Below are positions 32,039 to 41,828 of a stretch of DNA of 64,000 bases, piece after piece (the first letter of the stretch is position 1; each line of letters starts with the position of its first letter). The stretch lies in assembly GCF_963678635.1 (NCBI RefSeq), contig NC_087064.1:5492411-5556410 (forward strand), written 5' to 3'. The DNA comes from Symsagittifera roscoffensis. Lineage: Eukaryota; Xenacoelomorpha; Acoela; Convolutidae. The translations under genes and the position numbers were made by a program. The notes under the pieces were generated by a model, which saw only the letters and a list, made by a program, of their open reading frames with translations, had not been told where the DNA came from and made no database searches.

Positions 32039-32912
32039 TTGACGAATGAGCCTGGATTGGGAAGTTCTAGGACTTACCAACCAGGGGAAATGCCTATGCC
32101 CTCCAGGCCCAAACCTGGGCTGACGAGAATGCATCAGGAGATGAACAGCGAGGCTGCCTCGTCTGGTTCACCATTGAGAGCAGCTGTGCCACCAAAGAGG
32201 GCGAAAGTAGAACAAAGGGTTCAGACGAACCAAACCATGCAAGATCTGGATGGGATAAAGGACGAACTGGAAAGGACGAGAAGGGAGCTGGACGAGATGA
32301 CTAAGACCATGCTCAGTACGGAGGAAGATAGGAACATGTGGAAGAGGTTGTTCGAGGACTGCAGCAAAAAGCAGAGCGAAGAGATTGAGCGCTTGAGGCG
32401 GGATTACAAAGAGCGGATGGCGTTGACAACGGCCGTGGAGAAGGTGATACCTGCAAGGAGTATTCCTCGTGGGCAGTCCCCGATGGAACTCGTGACGCCT
32501 CGAGAAATGAGTCAGACAACGGAGACACGACTCTCGACAGCAACAGGTCGAGTGACAATCCCGGACCCTAGTGGACACCTTGGGTGACCCAGTCGTGGAA
32601 CAAACGGCGAAGAGGCTGATAGAGACAGCTGGACGACTAGTCGCCAACAAGAATGCACAAGGTTCCGGGGTGACTGCACCCTATGGAACAATCGACGATG
32701 CGGGTAGAGTACGGCTCTCCCGAAGCGTGATGACCACAGAGGGAGTTGGCGACACAATGTCACCAATGGGGAGCTCTAGGGCCCCAGAGAGAAAAATACG
32801 GAAGATGCCAGCGAAGAAAGTGTCTCGAGTAATAGACGTACAAAAGAATAATCAGTTGAGATATAACTTCACGGGAGTCCCTGAGACAGATCCGAGAGCT
32901 TGCTTCAATTGA
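32039..32912 (+). pseudogene. Coiled-coil region of the accessory protein (copy a)
   Basis: Same protein as 39759-40892. A proline-rich lead is followed by a heptad-rich coiled coil (QDLDGIKDELERTRRELDEM onward). A one-base gain near 32572 (GTGGACACC instead of GTGACACC) shifts the frame, so it continues in the frame 32571-32912 and then meets a TGA at 32910 where copies b and c have CGA. More broken than the other copies. Confidence 0.65.
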
Positions 32913-33320
32913 GCGACCTCGAACCCGGCAGTAAATTTGCAGCAACCACCACTGGGGACATCACATCTGAAACTGGGAGACAGCTTAGTCAGAGTACTCT
33001 CGAATTTGAGGACCTCTTGGGTCACTACGGTGATGGGTTTAGGAGGCGCGACGATAGCCCAGATATATCGAATGGTAGAACTAATGAATCCAGGGAGGAT
33101 CCCCAATGTCATGATCCTGGTTGGAACGAATAACTTCTCGAGAGGTTCGGATGAGGAGGAAGCACTATGGTAATCAATGATGGTGTGCTTGTTAACTACT
33201 CTCTGGCAGAAATTCAACTGCGCGGTACTGACCGTTTGCACTGTGGCAATGAATACAAGGAGCTTGACAGCAACAGGGAGAAGGCACAACGAAGGAGTGG
33301 TCAGGTGGAATAATATCTCG
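32913..33320 (+). pseudogene. SGNH-like domain fragment (copy a)
   Basis: Holds HLKLGDSLVRVL (block I, GDS), GLGGATIAQIYRMVE (block II) and NVMILVGTNNFSRG (block III). After the TAA near 33171 it runs to 33320, where it is cut in mid-domain and joined to the pol linker (TGGACAAAACGG). Block V is therefore missing. Confidence 0.65.
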
Positions 33321-36131
33321 TGGACAAAACGGTGCAGTTAACACCACAAGTGATGCGGATGCTGGGTGGATTGTTAGAGAGAGAAGTGACCAGAGATGAC
33401 CCCAGTGGACAGCAGCACAGCAATGGCATCACTAAAAGTCAGGGAAAAGATGAAGATCATGCCGTCAATACGACAACACAAAGACAACGAGAGGGATTGT
33501 AGGTCAAAAGTTCAGCAACTGATTTCCGCAATACCCCAAGAAGTCTTAATAAGTACTTCATACGGTCGGAAAGAACAGGGTAACGATACGCGTAAGAAAA
33601 CCGTTACCTTTGAGGACCAAGATGGAGAAGTGAGAAGGTTGGACGAAAACTGGAGCAAGATTGTTTGTCGGGGAGACAAATGGTGAGAAAAGGCGGCGAG
33701 TTCGAGATCAACACCCGGGACAAGGAAGTTTGTTCGGGGAGTCTGAGATAGATGAAAAAGTTCCTGACAAGAGACAGGACCTGGGGAACAAAATTTTGTC
33801 CGGGGAGTCTGAGATAGATGAAAAAGTTCCTGACAAGAGACAGGACCTGGGGAACAGAATTTTGTCCGGGGAGTTCAGAGGGATGCGAAGAAGGCACGGA
33901 CCTGATCTGGAGGAGGGTGCAGACTCCATCACAGACTCTTCAATAGTTGACAATTCCAGGAACTCAGGAATTGACACATACACAGACAGAAACTCGAGCT
34001 CGGGATCAGAACTGTCAGAACGAGCGATCCACACACTGCTAGTGGAAACTCGTGCACGGGATCTGGATAGAGAAGTGTACCAGGACCCTGACAGTGATCG
34101 CTACCTCATACCAAGCGAGAGAGTCTTTGACAACGCAGCGGATGATTTGGAAACAATAGCGGTATCGAAGCGGTCGATAAGTCTGTTGCCGCAAAAAGAG
34201 GTAGTCAGGACTGATCATCAGCCGTTCAAACAAGAAACACAGCCGTTGGCGAAGATTTGGTGCGTTAAGATGGAAGAGGACACACACCAGCCCAAGGAGA
34301 TGAATAGTCAGATGAGGGTCATGAAGACATACTTGAAGGCGAGATACAGACTCTCGGACCTACTAAGGGCGCAGAGAACTGACCGCATGACAAGCAACCT
34401 GAAAAGGTGGATAGAAAATGGTGCACCAGACAAAAGTGACCTGGAAGAAGACAGTTACCGTATCCTGATACAGTAATTCATGCAGAAGGAGGGGAGGTTA
34501 TATTTGAACAAGGACGGGATTGTGGCTTGCAAGAGAAGAGAAGAAGACAAAGTCCTGTACAAGTATAACGCGAAAGTGTTGCCGCAACTCTATCAGACAG
34601 AACTATTATTCAGGTCGCATGATCAGATGGGCCATCAGGGGATAGACAAAGTGTATCAGATGATCCTGAAGTGCTTTGAGTGGCCTGGAATGAAAAAGGC
34701 ATGGGAGAAGTGGGTAACAGTGTGCCTGTCATGCCAACAGGTCAAGGATCCAAGGAAATTGCGATTTCCTTTACAATCGCGGTTATAACCAAGTCCTGGT
34801 CATGATAGACCACTTCACGAAGTATGCAGAGGCCGTGCCCTGCATAACTGCCTCGGCGGAAGAGACATGCGACCACCTGATCAATACGTGGATAGAGAAA
34901 AGACCGGATTCGCGTGTGAGTTGGGGTTGTACCAGTGGAAGAGGATGCCCTTCGGCTTGTGCAACGCAACGGCCACTTTTCAAAGATTGATGGCTCAGGC
35001 TTTGACCAGAGTGACAAAGAAGTAAGGGAATCTCGTGATTAGTTACGTGGACGACGTGGTCATAGCGACACCAACCCTGGAAGACCATATTGATTGGCTC
35101 AATGAGGTCTTTGAATGCATGAAAAGAGCAGGCTTGAAGTGCAAACCATCGAAATGTGAAATCCTTACGGATTCAATCAAATACCTGGGAAGAATGGTGG
35201 ACAGGCATGGTGTGAGGCCGGACCTCGAAGCAGTAGAAGCAGTGTTGACATGGAAGGCTCCCAGAACAGACACACAGCTCCTGAGCTTCCTAGGGTTTGC
35301 CAACTACTACCCGGAGTTCATAAAAGGATATGCGGACAAGGTGTATCCGATGCAGAAGCTGATGCGCAACAAAGGGAAAAAAGATTGAATGGAACGATGA
35401 AGCACAAGTTGCCTTCGAGAACATAAAACGGGAACTCTGCGAAGCGCCAGTGCTAGGCATGCCTACAAAAAAGGGCATGTATGTTCTTGACACAGACGCA
35501 TCGGTCGTAGCCATCTCAGGATTATTGCATCAGGAGCAACAATGGAATGGAAGAACGGTTCTCCGTCCCATTGCATACGGCAGCAAGGTCTTGAGTGACA
35601 CTGAGATGAAGTATGGTGCACCAAAAGCAGAAATGTTTGCAGTAGTCACATTTGTGGAAAAATACCGCGCAGACTTGAGGAGCGCTCCCTTTAAGTTACG
35701 CGTAGACAACAGAGCGTTATCCTGGTTGAAGACCTACTCGATGGATCAGAGTTATATTGGTAGATGGGTAGTAAGATTGGATGGCTACCACATGATAATC
35801 GAGCACAGGATGCGTGATAAACACCAGAATGCTGACAGTCTCAGTAAGAAAACTGAGTTCTATGAAAGATTGGAACAGAAGCAAGCCAATCAAGCTGAAA
35901 TATAGGAGGGATTCTCGTTTCTGGACAAAGAAACTTATGAAGCGCTTCCCTTAACGAGATGGTTGGATAAGTCTGGACATCCAATTCCACGGCATCCTGA
36001 GTTACCTGTCGAGAAAGCAGCCGAGATAAAAATTCTATCCAAGAGGAACCCGGTGCCCTTGGATCTGTTGCTGCGCTCAAACCTGGTCCTGCAGGAACTC
36101 TCTCGCATGAACATAAACAGCCTCTCATTAC
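33321..36131 (+). pseudogene. pol: pol fragment C1: linker, integrase N-part, RT, RNase H
   Basis: Order is linker (33321-34470), integrase zinc domain (34480-34788: HDQMGH and CLSC), the first catalytic Asp segment (VMIDHFTKYAEAVP, 34802 on), then a jump at about 34890 into RT (YQWKRMPFGLCNATATFQRL), a TAA at 35022, SYVDDVVIATPTLEDH, thumb, RNase H (35450-35905) and linker start. A stop near 34474 and the A6 frame break near 35378 are also present. Integrase precedes RT here, so the segment is a head-to-tail junction between two pol copies. Unit of a 2.8-kb tandem duplication with 36132-37963. Confidence 0.75.
35450..35905 (+). pseudogene. pol: RNase H domain, best copy
   Basis: Open for 151 codons. 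DTDASVVAISGLLHQEQ gives the first Asp, KAEMFAVVTFVEKY the Glu, FKLRVDNRALSWL the second Asp, and HQNADSLS the terminal His/Asp motif of Ty3/gypsy RNase H. It follows the thumb after the A6 frame break and ends in a TAG, after which the linker starts in another frame. As a domain all visible catalytic residues are present. Confidence 0.8.
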
Positions 36132-37963
36132 TGGACAAAACGGTGCAGTTAACACCACAAGTGATGCGGATGCTGGGTGGATTGTTAGAGAGAGAAGTGA
36201 CCAGAGATGACCCCAGTGGACAGCAGCAGTGGCATCACTAACAGTCAGGGAAAAGATGAAGATCATGCCGTCAATACGACAACACAAAGACAACGAGAGG
36301 GATTGTAGGTCAAAAGTTCAGCAACTGATTTCCGCAATACCCCAAGAAGTCTTAATAAGTACTTCATACGGTCGGAAAGAACAGGGTAACGATACGCGTA
36401 AGAAAACCGTTACCTTTGAGGACCAAGATGGAGAAGTGAGAAGGTTGGACGAAAACTGGAGCAAGATTGTTTGTCGGGGAGACAAATGGTGAGAAAAGCC
36501 GGCGAGTTCGAGATCAACACCCGGGACAAGGAAGTTTGTTCGGGGAGTCTGAGATAGATGAAAAAGTTCCTGACAAGAGACAGGACCTGAGGAACAAAAT
36601 TTTGTCCGGGGAGTCTGAGATAGATGAAAAAGTTCCTGACAAGAGACAGGACCTGGGGAACAGAATTTTGTCCGGGGAGTTCAGAGGGATGCGAAGAAGG
36701 CACGGACCTGATCTGGAGGAGGGCGCAGACTCCATCACAGACTCTTCAATAGATGACAATTCCAGGAACTCAGGAATTGACACATACTCAGACAGAAACT
36801 CGAGCTCGGGATCAGAACTGTCAGAACGAGCGATCCACACACTGCTAGTGGAAACTCGTGCACGGGATCTGGATAGAGAAGTGTACCAGGACCCTGACAG
36901 TGATCGCTACCTCATACCAAGCGAGAGAGTCTTTGACAACGCAGCGGATGATTTGGAAACAATAGCGGTATCGAAGCGGTCGATAAGTCTGTTGCCGCAA
37001 AAAGAGGTAGTCAGGACTGATCATCAGCCGTTCAAACAAGAAACACAGCCGTTGGCGAAGATTTGGTGCGTTAAGATGGAAGAGGACACACACCAGCCCA
37101 AGGAGATGAATAGTCAGATGAGGGTCATGAAGACATACTTGAAGGCGAGATACAGACTCTCGGACCTACTAAGGGCGCAGAGAACTGACCGCATGACAAG
37201 CAACCTGAAAAGGTGGATAGAAAATGGTGCACCAGACAAAAGTGACCTGGAAGAAGACAGTTACCGTATCCTGATACAGTACTTCATGCAGATGGAGGGG
37301 AGGTTATATTTGAACAAGGACGGGATTGTGGCTTGCAAGAGAAGAGAAGAAGACAAAGTCCTGTACAAGTATAACGCGAAAGTGTTGCCGCAACTCTATC
37401 AGACAGAACTATTATTCAGGTCGCATGATCAGATGGGCCATCAGGGGATAGACAAAGTGTATCAGATGATCCTGAAGTGCTTTGAGTGGCCTGGAATGAA
37501 AAAGGCATGGGAGAAGTGGGTAACAGTGTGCCTGTCATGCCAACAGGTCAAGGATCCAAGGAAATTGCGATTTCCTTTACAATCGCGGTTATAACCAAGT
37601 CCTGGTCATGATAGACCACTTCACGAAGTATGCAGAGGCCGTGCCCTGCATAACTGCCTCGGCGGAAGAGACATGCGACCACCTGATCAATACGTGGATA
37701 GAGAAAAGACCGGATTCGCGTGTGAGTTGGGGTTGTACCAGTGGAAGAGGATGCCCTTCGGCTTGTGCAACGCAACGGCCACTTTTCAAAGATTGATGGC
37801 TCAGGCTTTGACCAGAGTGACAAAGAAGTAAGGGAATCTCGTGATGTGTTACGTGGACGACGTGGTCATAGCGACACCAACCCTGGAAGACCATATTGAT
37901 TGGCTCAATGAGGTCTTTGAATGCATGAAAAGAGCAGGCTTGAAGTGCAAACCATCGAAATGT
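36132..37963 (+). pseudogene. pol: pol fragment C2: linker, integrase N-part, partial RT
   Basis: Second copy of C1, 2,806-2,811 bases further on. It has Tyr instead of a stop near 37280, so the linker and integrase zinc domain are open together for 375 codons (36467-37594). Integrase first-Asp segment follows, then the same jump into RT; the TAA before YVDD remains and the box reads MCYVDD. It is cut at 37963 after AGLKCKPSKC and joined to the pol tail (PKNLEPDLPL), losing thumb, RNase H and integrase C-terminus. Confidence 0.75.
36467..37594 (+). pseudogene. pol: Pol linker and integrase zinc domain
   Basis: 375 open codons. Residues about 25-70 hold two 22-residue repeats (GESEIDEKVPDKRQDLGN), 66 bp each, then an acidic Ser-rich stretch, a helical DLLRAQRTDRMTSNLKRWI segment, and at the end the HHCC domain: SHDQMGHQGI and VCLSCQQVKD. 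RNase H-integrase connections of this length are unusual for Ty3/gypsy elements. The frame of the repeat region may not be the original one, since the preceding linker ORF ends in another frame. Confidence 0.6.
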
Positions 37964-38572
37964 CCCAAGAATTTGGAACCAGATCTTCCGCTTACGATAC
38001 AGATTCGACAGAACGCCGGGACAAGACCAAGAAAGAAATATAACCCTTACGGTGACGATTTTGTAGTGGATAGGATAGATCTGAAAAAGATAGTGGAAGA
38101 AGTAGTGGGTCTACAAGAAATAACTGTGTCACAGGACATTGACATAGTCGATGATCACGACGATGAGTGGGTCGATGACCGGTCGAAACCCGAGGTAGAA
38201 TTCGACGACGAGCAACAGCAGTCAAATGAACAAGACTTGACGAATCTGCGTGTCTTAGAATGGCTGAACGAAATGACGTCGAACCCAAAGGAGACCAGTA
38301 TCACGATTCAAGATGTAGATCGTGAAAGCATAAAATACATGAAAACCGAACGAGAAGATCCTTCCTGGGCTGCCCAGGAGGGGCGACTACTCATTCCGGC
38401 TTTCAATCTCGATTTGATACCCGGTATGCGATCGACGGCGGGGACGTCGATGGATATTTTTGTCCGGTGTGTGGGGGTAGGACTTACCCACACTGAAAAT
38501 TTATTAATAAAAAAAATTAAGAATAGCAAGAGAGACAGGAGATTTAGAAGCGGAAACAGGCGAACAACCTAA
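37964..38572 (+). pseudogene. pol: Pol tail without microsatellite (copy b)
   Basis: Cleanest version of the pol tail: TRPRKKYNPYGDDFVVDRID, acidic DIVDDHDDEWVDDRSKPEV, then LEWLNEMTSNPKETSITIQD where the other copies carry ATAC repeats, and MDIFVRCVGVGLTHTE. An eight-A run near 38509 (seven in copy a) shifts the frame and leads to a stop at 38570. Confidence 0.7.
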
Positions 38573-39102
38573 AAAACCTGACATAGGGAGGGTAGTTGAG
38601 TCATATTTTAATCTACCAAATGAATATTCAAGTAGCATAATACTAACAGACAGTGATTTCATACTCACAAATAGAACATGTGCGATAGCAATCACAGCAG
38701 ACATGAGTTTTAGGACAGCGTTAGTGGCAGATTTTAAGAGAAAATATAAAAACATAGAATTTCTTTGGAAGCAAAGACCAGGAGTAGGGGCATAGCAGCC
38801 TTAACTCGGCATAGCAGCCTTACCTTACGGCGGCGTCACAGATACCGGGAAAATACCTATGCTTCTTGGTGACGAGAGCGACGGAGAAGCGGCACGTGGA
38901 CCCAGAGAAACTAGTCTAGTCCTTGACGAGGTTGAGAGACTTCCTCGTGGAAATGGACGTGAAGGAGCTCTTGCTTCCAGTGTACGATCCGAACAGAGGA
39001 CGACTGCATCCTCGAGAACTGTACGCGCTTGTACACGAAATATTCTCTGATAATAATATACAAGTATATTTACATAAGAAATATTACTTAAGTATAGGCT
39101 GA
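38500..39102 (+). pseudogene. Macro-domain-like segment (copy b)
   Basis: Same content as copy a: ESYFNLPNEYSSSIILTDSD, AIAITADMSFRTALVADFKR, a broken middle with the GCATAGCAGCCTTA duplication (near 38792-38826), then GKYLCFLVTRATEKRHVDP, an in-frame TAG, LRDFLVEMDVKELLLPVYDP and a TGA at 39100. Strand-helix order matches a TARG1-like macro domain. It should follow integrase in the pol polyprotein. Macro domains bind ADP-ribose; here the binding glycines are not evident, so activity is doubtful. Other possibility: an unrelated alpha/beta domain. Confidence 0.5.
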
Positions 39103-39476
39103 GTAACGTACAAGAGGGTGTGAGACTAGATTATGTAGTGTGTGATATGTGTGTTATGTTATGTTATGTGTGTTATGTCATTAAGATCTTGGGTAAGAAG
39201 GGGTTAGTGACCATGAAAAACTGGATGACGATCTTAGGAATAGATCCAAAGTTTGGACTGTCCAATCTTAGGTCGAATTCCAAAATTTTAGAGACCGATT
39301 GATTTTAATTAATTTTAGGATCAAAATCTTTTATCTGACTGTTTTTAAATTAACTTTAACGAGAAGTTAACAAGTGTGATTTTCGTGACCACTTTTCTAG
39401 ATCCTGATTGATGATCGTTTAATAGCTCACTTGAGTCAAACCTTGGAATCAAATCAAATCGAACCTGAAGAACAGA
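39103..39476 (+). other. Spacer before accessory ORFs (copy b)
   Basis: No ORF. Near-identical to 31388-31756, with the same TTTTAATTAATTTTAG acceptor-like site (about 39303-39318). Confidence 0.45.
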
Positions 39477-39731
39477 ATGGATAGTTTCAATTTGGATGAA
39501 TTGATGGACCTGGCAGAGGCATATGTAGGACCGATGGTAGATGCGATCTATCGTCGGCTAATGGATCGAGACTTCGCTCTGGAGGACCCAGAGTTAGTCG
39601 TGTTGCTGACCGCCCTGATAAACATCTTGGGGCATGACAACCATGGGGACCGCCCCACGGAAGTCCTATTGATGGCAGCATACGGAGAGAGGGGAGTATT
39701 AGACCGCCCGAACATGAGAGTGATGAGGTGA
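39477..39731 (+). CDS. 84-codon accessory ORF (copy b)
   Basis: As 31757-32011, differing by about two residues (LVVLLTAL for LVKLLTAL). It ends in TGA; 27 bases later the same frame continues as the coiled-coil ORF, and no stop lies between, so this may be the N-terminus of one protein interrupted by a single stop. No function assigned. Confidence 0.5.
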   Translation: MDSFNLDELMDLAEAYVGPMVDAIYRRLMDRDFALEDPELVVLLTALINILGHDNHGDRPTEVLLMAAYGERGVLDRPNMRVMR

Positions 39732-39758
39732 AGAAACGGGGCTCTCTCAGGGAGTGAC

Positions 39759-40892
39759 TTGACGAATGAGCCTGGATTGGGAAGTTCTAGGACTTACCAA
39801 CCAGGTGAAATGCCTATGCCCTCCAAGCCCAAACCTGGGCTGACGAGAATGCATCAGGAGATGAACAGCGAGGCTGCCTCGTCTGGTTCACCATTGAGAG
39901 CAGCTGTGCCACCAAAGAGGGCGAAAGTAGAACAAAGGGTTCAGACGAACCAAACCATGCAAGATCTGGATGGGATAAAGGACGAACTGGAAAGGACGAG
40001 AAGGGAGCTGGACGAGATGACTAAGACCATGCTCAGTACGGAGGAAGATAGGAACATGTGGAAGAGATTGTTCGAGGACTGCAGCAAAAAGCAGAGCGAA
40101 GAGATTGAGCGCTTGAGGCGGGATTACAAAGAGCGGATAGCGTTGACAACGGCCGTGGAGAAGGTGATACCTGCAAGGAGTATTCCTTGTGGGCAGTCCC
40201 CGATGGAACTCGTGACGCCTCGAGAAATGAGTCAGACAACGGAGACACGACTCCCGACAGCAACAGGTCGAGTGACAATCCCGGACCCTAGTGACACCTT
40301 GGGTGACGCAGTCGTGGAACAAACGGCGAAGAGGCTGATAGAGACAGCTGGACGACTAGTCGCCAACAAGAATGCACAAGGTTCCGGGGTGACTGCACCC
40401 TATGGAACAATCGACGATGCGGGTAGAGTACGGCTCTCCCGAAGCGTGATGACCACAGAGGGAGTTGGCGACACAATGTCACCAATGGGGAGCTCTAGGG
40501 CCCCAGAGAGAAAAATACGGAAGATGCCAGCGAAGAAAGTGTCTCGAGTAATAGACGTACAAAAGAATAATCAGTTGAGATATAACTTCACGGGAGTCCC
40601 TGAGAGAGATCCGAGAGCTTGCTTCAATCGAGCGACCTCGAACCCGGCAGTAAATTTGCAGCAACCACCACTGGGGACATCACATCTGAAACTGGGAGAC
40701 AGCTTAGTCAGAGTACTCTCGAATTTGAGGACCTCTTGGGTCACTACGGTGATGGGTTTAGGAGGAGCGACGATAGCCCAGTTATATCGAATGGTAGAAC
40801 TAATGAATCCAGGGAGGATCCCCAATGTCATGATCCTGGTTGGAACGAATAACTTCTCGAGAGGTTCGGATGAGGAGGAAGCACTATGGTAA
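39759..40892 (+). pseudogene. Coiled coil plus SGNH-hydrolase-like domain, N-part (copy b)
   Basis: 377 open codons from a TTG, so the real start is probably the ATG at 39477 in the same frame. Residues 1-65 are Pro/Ser-rich; about 70-130 form a coiled coil (KDELERTRRELDEMTKTM onward); about 295-377 carry SGNH blocks: LKLGDSLVRVL (block I), TVMGLGGATIAQ (block II), MILVGTNNFSRGSD (block III). A TAA at 40890 interrupts the domain right after block III. The domain is usually an esterase/lipase fold; coiled coil plus esterase is also the layout of ORF1 in CR1-type LINEs. Confidence 0.7.
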
Positions 40893-40895
40893 TCA

Positions 40896-41828
40896 ATGAT
40901 GGTGTGCTTGTTAACTACTCTCTGGCAAAAATTCAACTGCGCGGTACTGACCGTTTGCACTGTGGCAATGAATACAAGGAGCTTGACAGCAACAGGGAGA
41001 AGGCACAACGAAGGAGTGGTCAAGTGGAATAATATCTTGAGGAATCTCGCAAGTCGGAAAGCCGGAAGAATGATCCTCATGGACATCGAACATGAGTTGA
41101 GTGCTATGGGTCAGGCCAGGCTGACCACGGACGGCATCCACTTCGATAGTATAGAAGGACAGGCTTGGTTGAATCGAGTCTTCCAAGAGCGGTTGGATGA
41201 GTTGGAAGTAGAAATCTTTGACACAGGAGTGCTAAAGGAGGAAGGAGCATCGAACGAAACGGTGATTACCACATTTCTGCCTCCTAGCCTGGAAACACGC
41301 TTGGGGACGGTCCCGGCCGTCACGAACTATAGACAGCAGAGCTCCAGCGAACCAGGTCAAAGAACAGACGTTCAAGATCGATTGGGAGAAGAGCCGGCGA
41401 GGAGGACCACTCATCTTAGGAGAAGACTAGGGCCTGACAACCCGATGGAAGAGACAACTAGCACGTCTAGATCAGACACGAGATCGGAGACGACAAGTAC
41501 CAGTCGAGAGGAGAGACGCCCGGATAGAGGCTCGTTGATGTGGTCAAGGCACATACCATCTCCCTGGCATGTGTACAAGGACGAACTAATGAAGCTGGAT
41601 CTCCAGAGGGTGAGCTTCATCGAGGATGCCAGGAGGATGCTGAATGGAGCGAGGCTATCCGTCAGTAGACTGTACTCGATAACAGGCGTGGACTGGTTGA
41701 TAGCCGCTGGCATAAACTTCAGCTCCACGACGGCCTTGAGATTTGCTGACCTAGAGGGACTGCCCTCTAATAACACAATGGGACCAGTGAACGCAAGAAC
41801 TATTGCAGAACGTGAGGTTGAATCATGA
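40896..41828 (+). pseudogene. SGNH-like domain, C-part, and disordered tail (copy b)
   Basis: Same frame as the previous ORF. Residues 1-105 complete the domain: a hydrophobic strand (FNCAVLTVCTVAMNTRS), RRHNEGVVKWNNILRNLA, MILMDIEHEL, and TTDGIHFDSIEGQAWLNRVF, which supplies the D-x-x-H of block V. The rest is Ser/Thr/Arg-rich (TSTSRSDTRSETTSTSREE), then a helical segment and an upper-case-like hydrophobic IAAGINFSSTTALRFADL. It ends in a TGA overlapping the giant ORF by 26 bases in another frame. Confidence 0.7.

Noticed and set aside
38859..39050. 63-codon ORF starting MLLGDESDGEAARG (also at 31144 and 56757)
   Set aside because: A neighbouring frame gives the macro-like strands and helices across the same bases, so this is a shadow.
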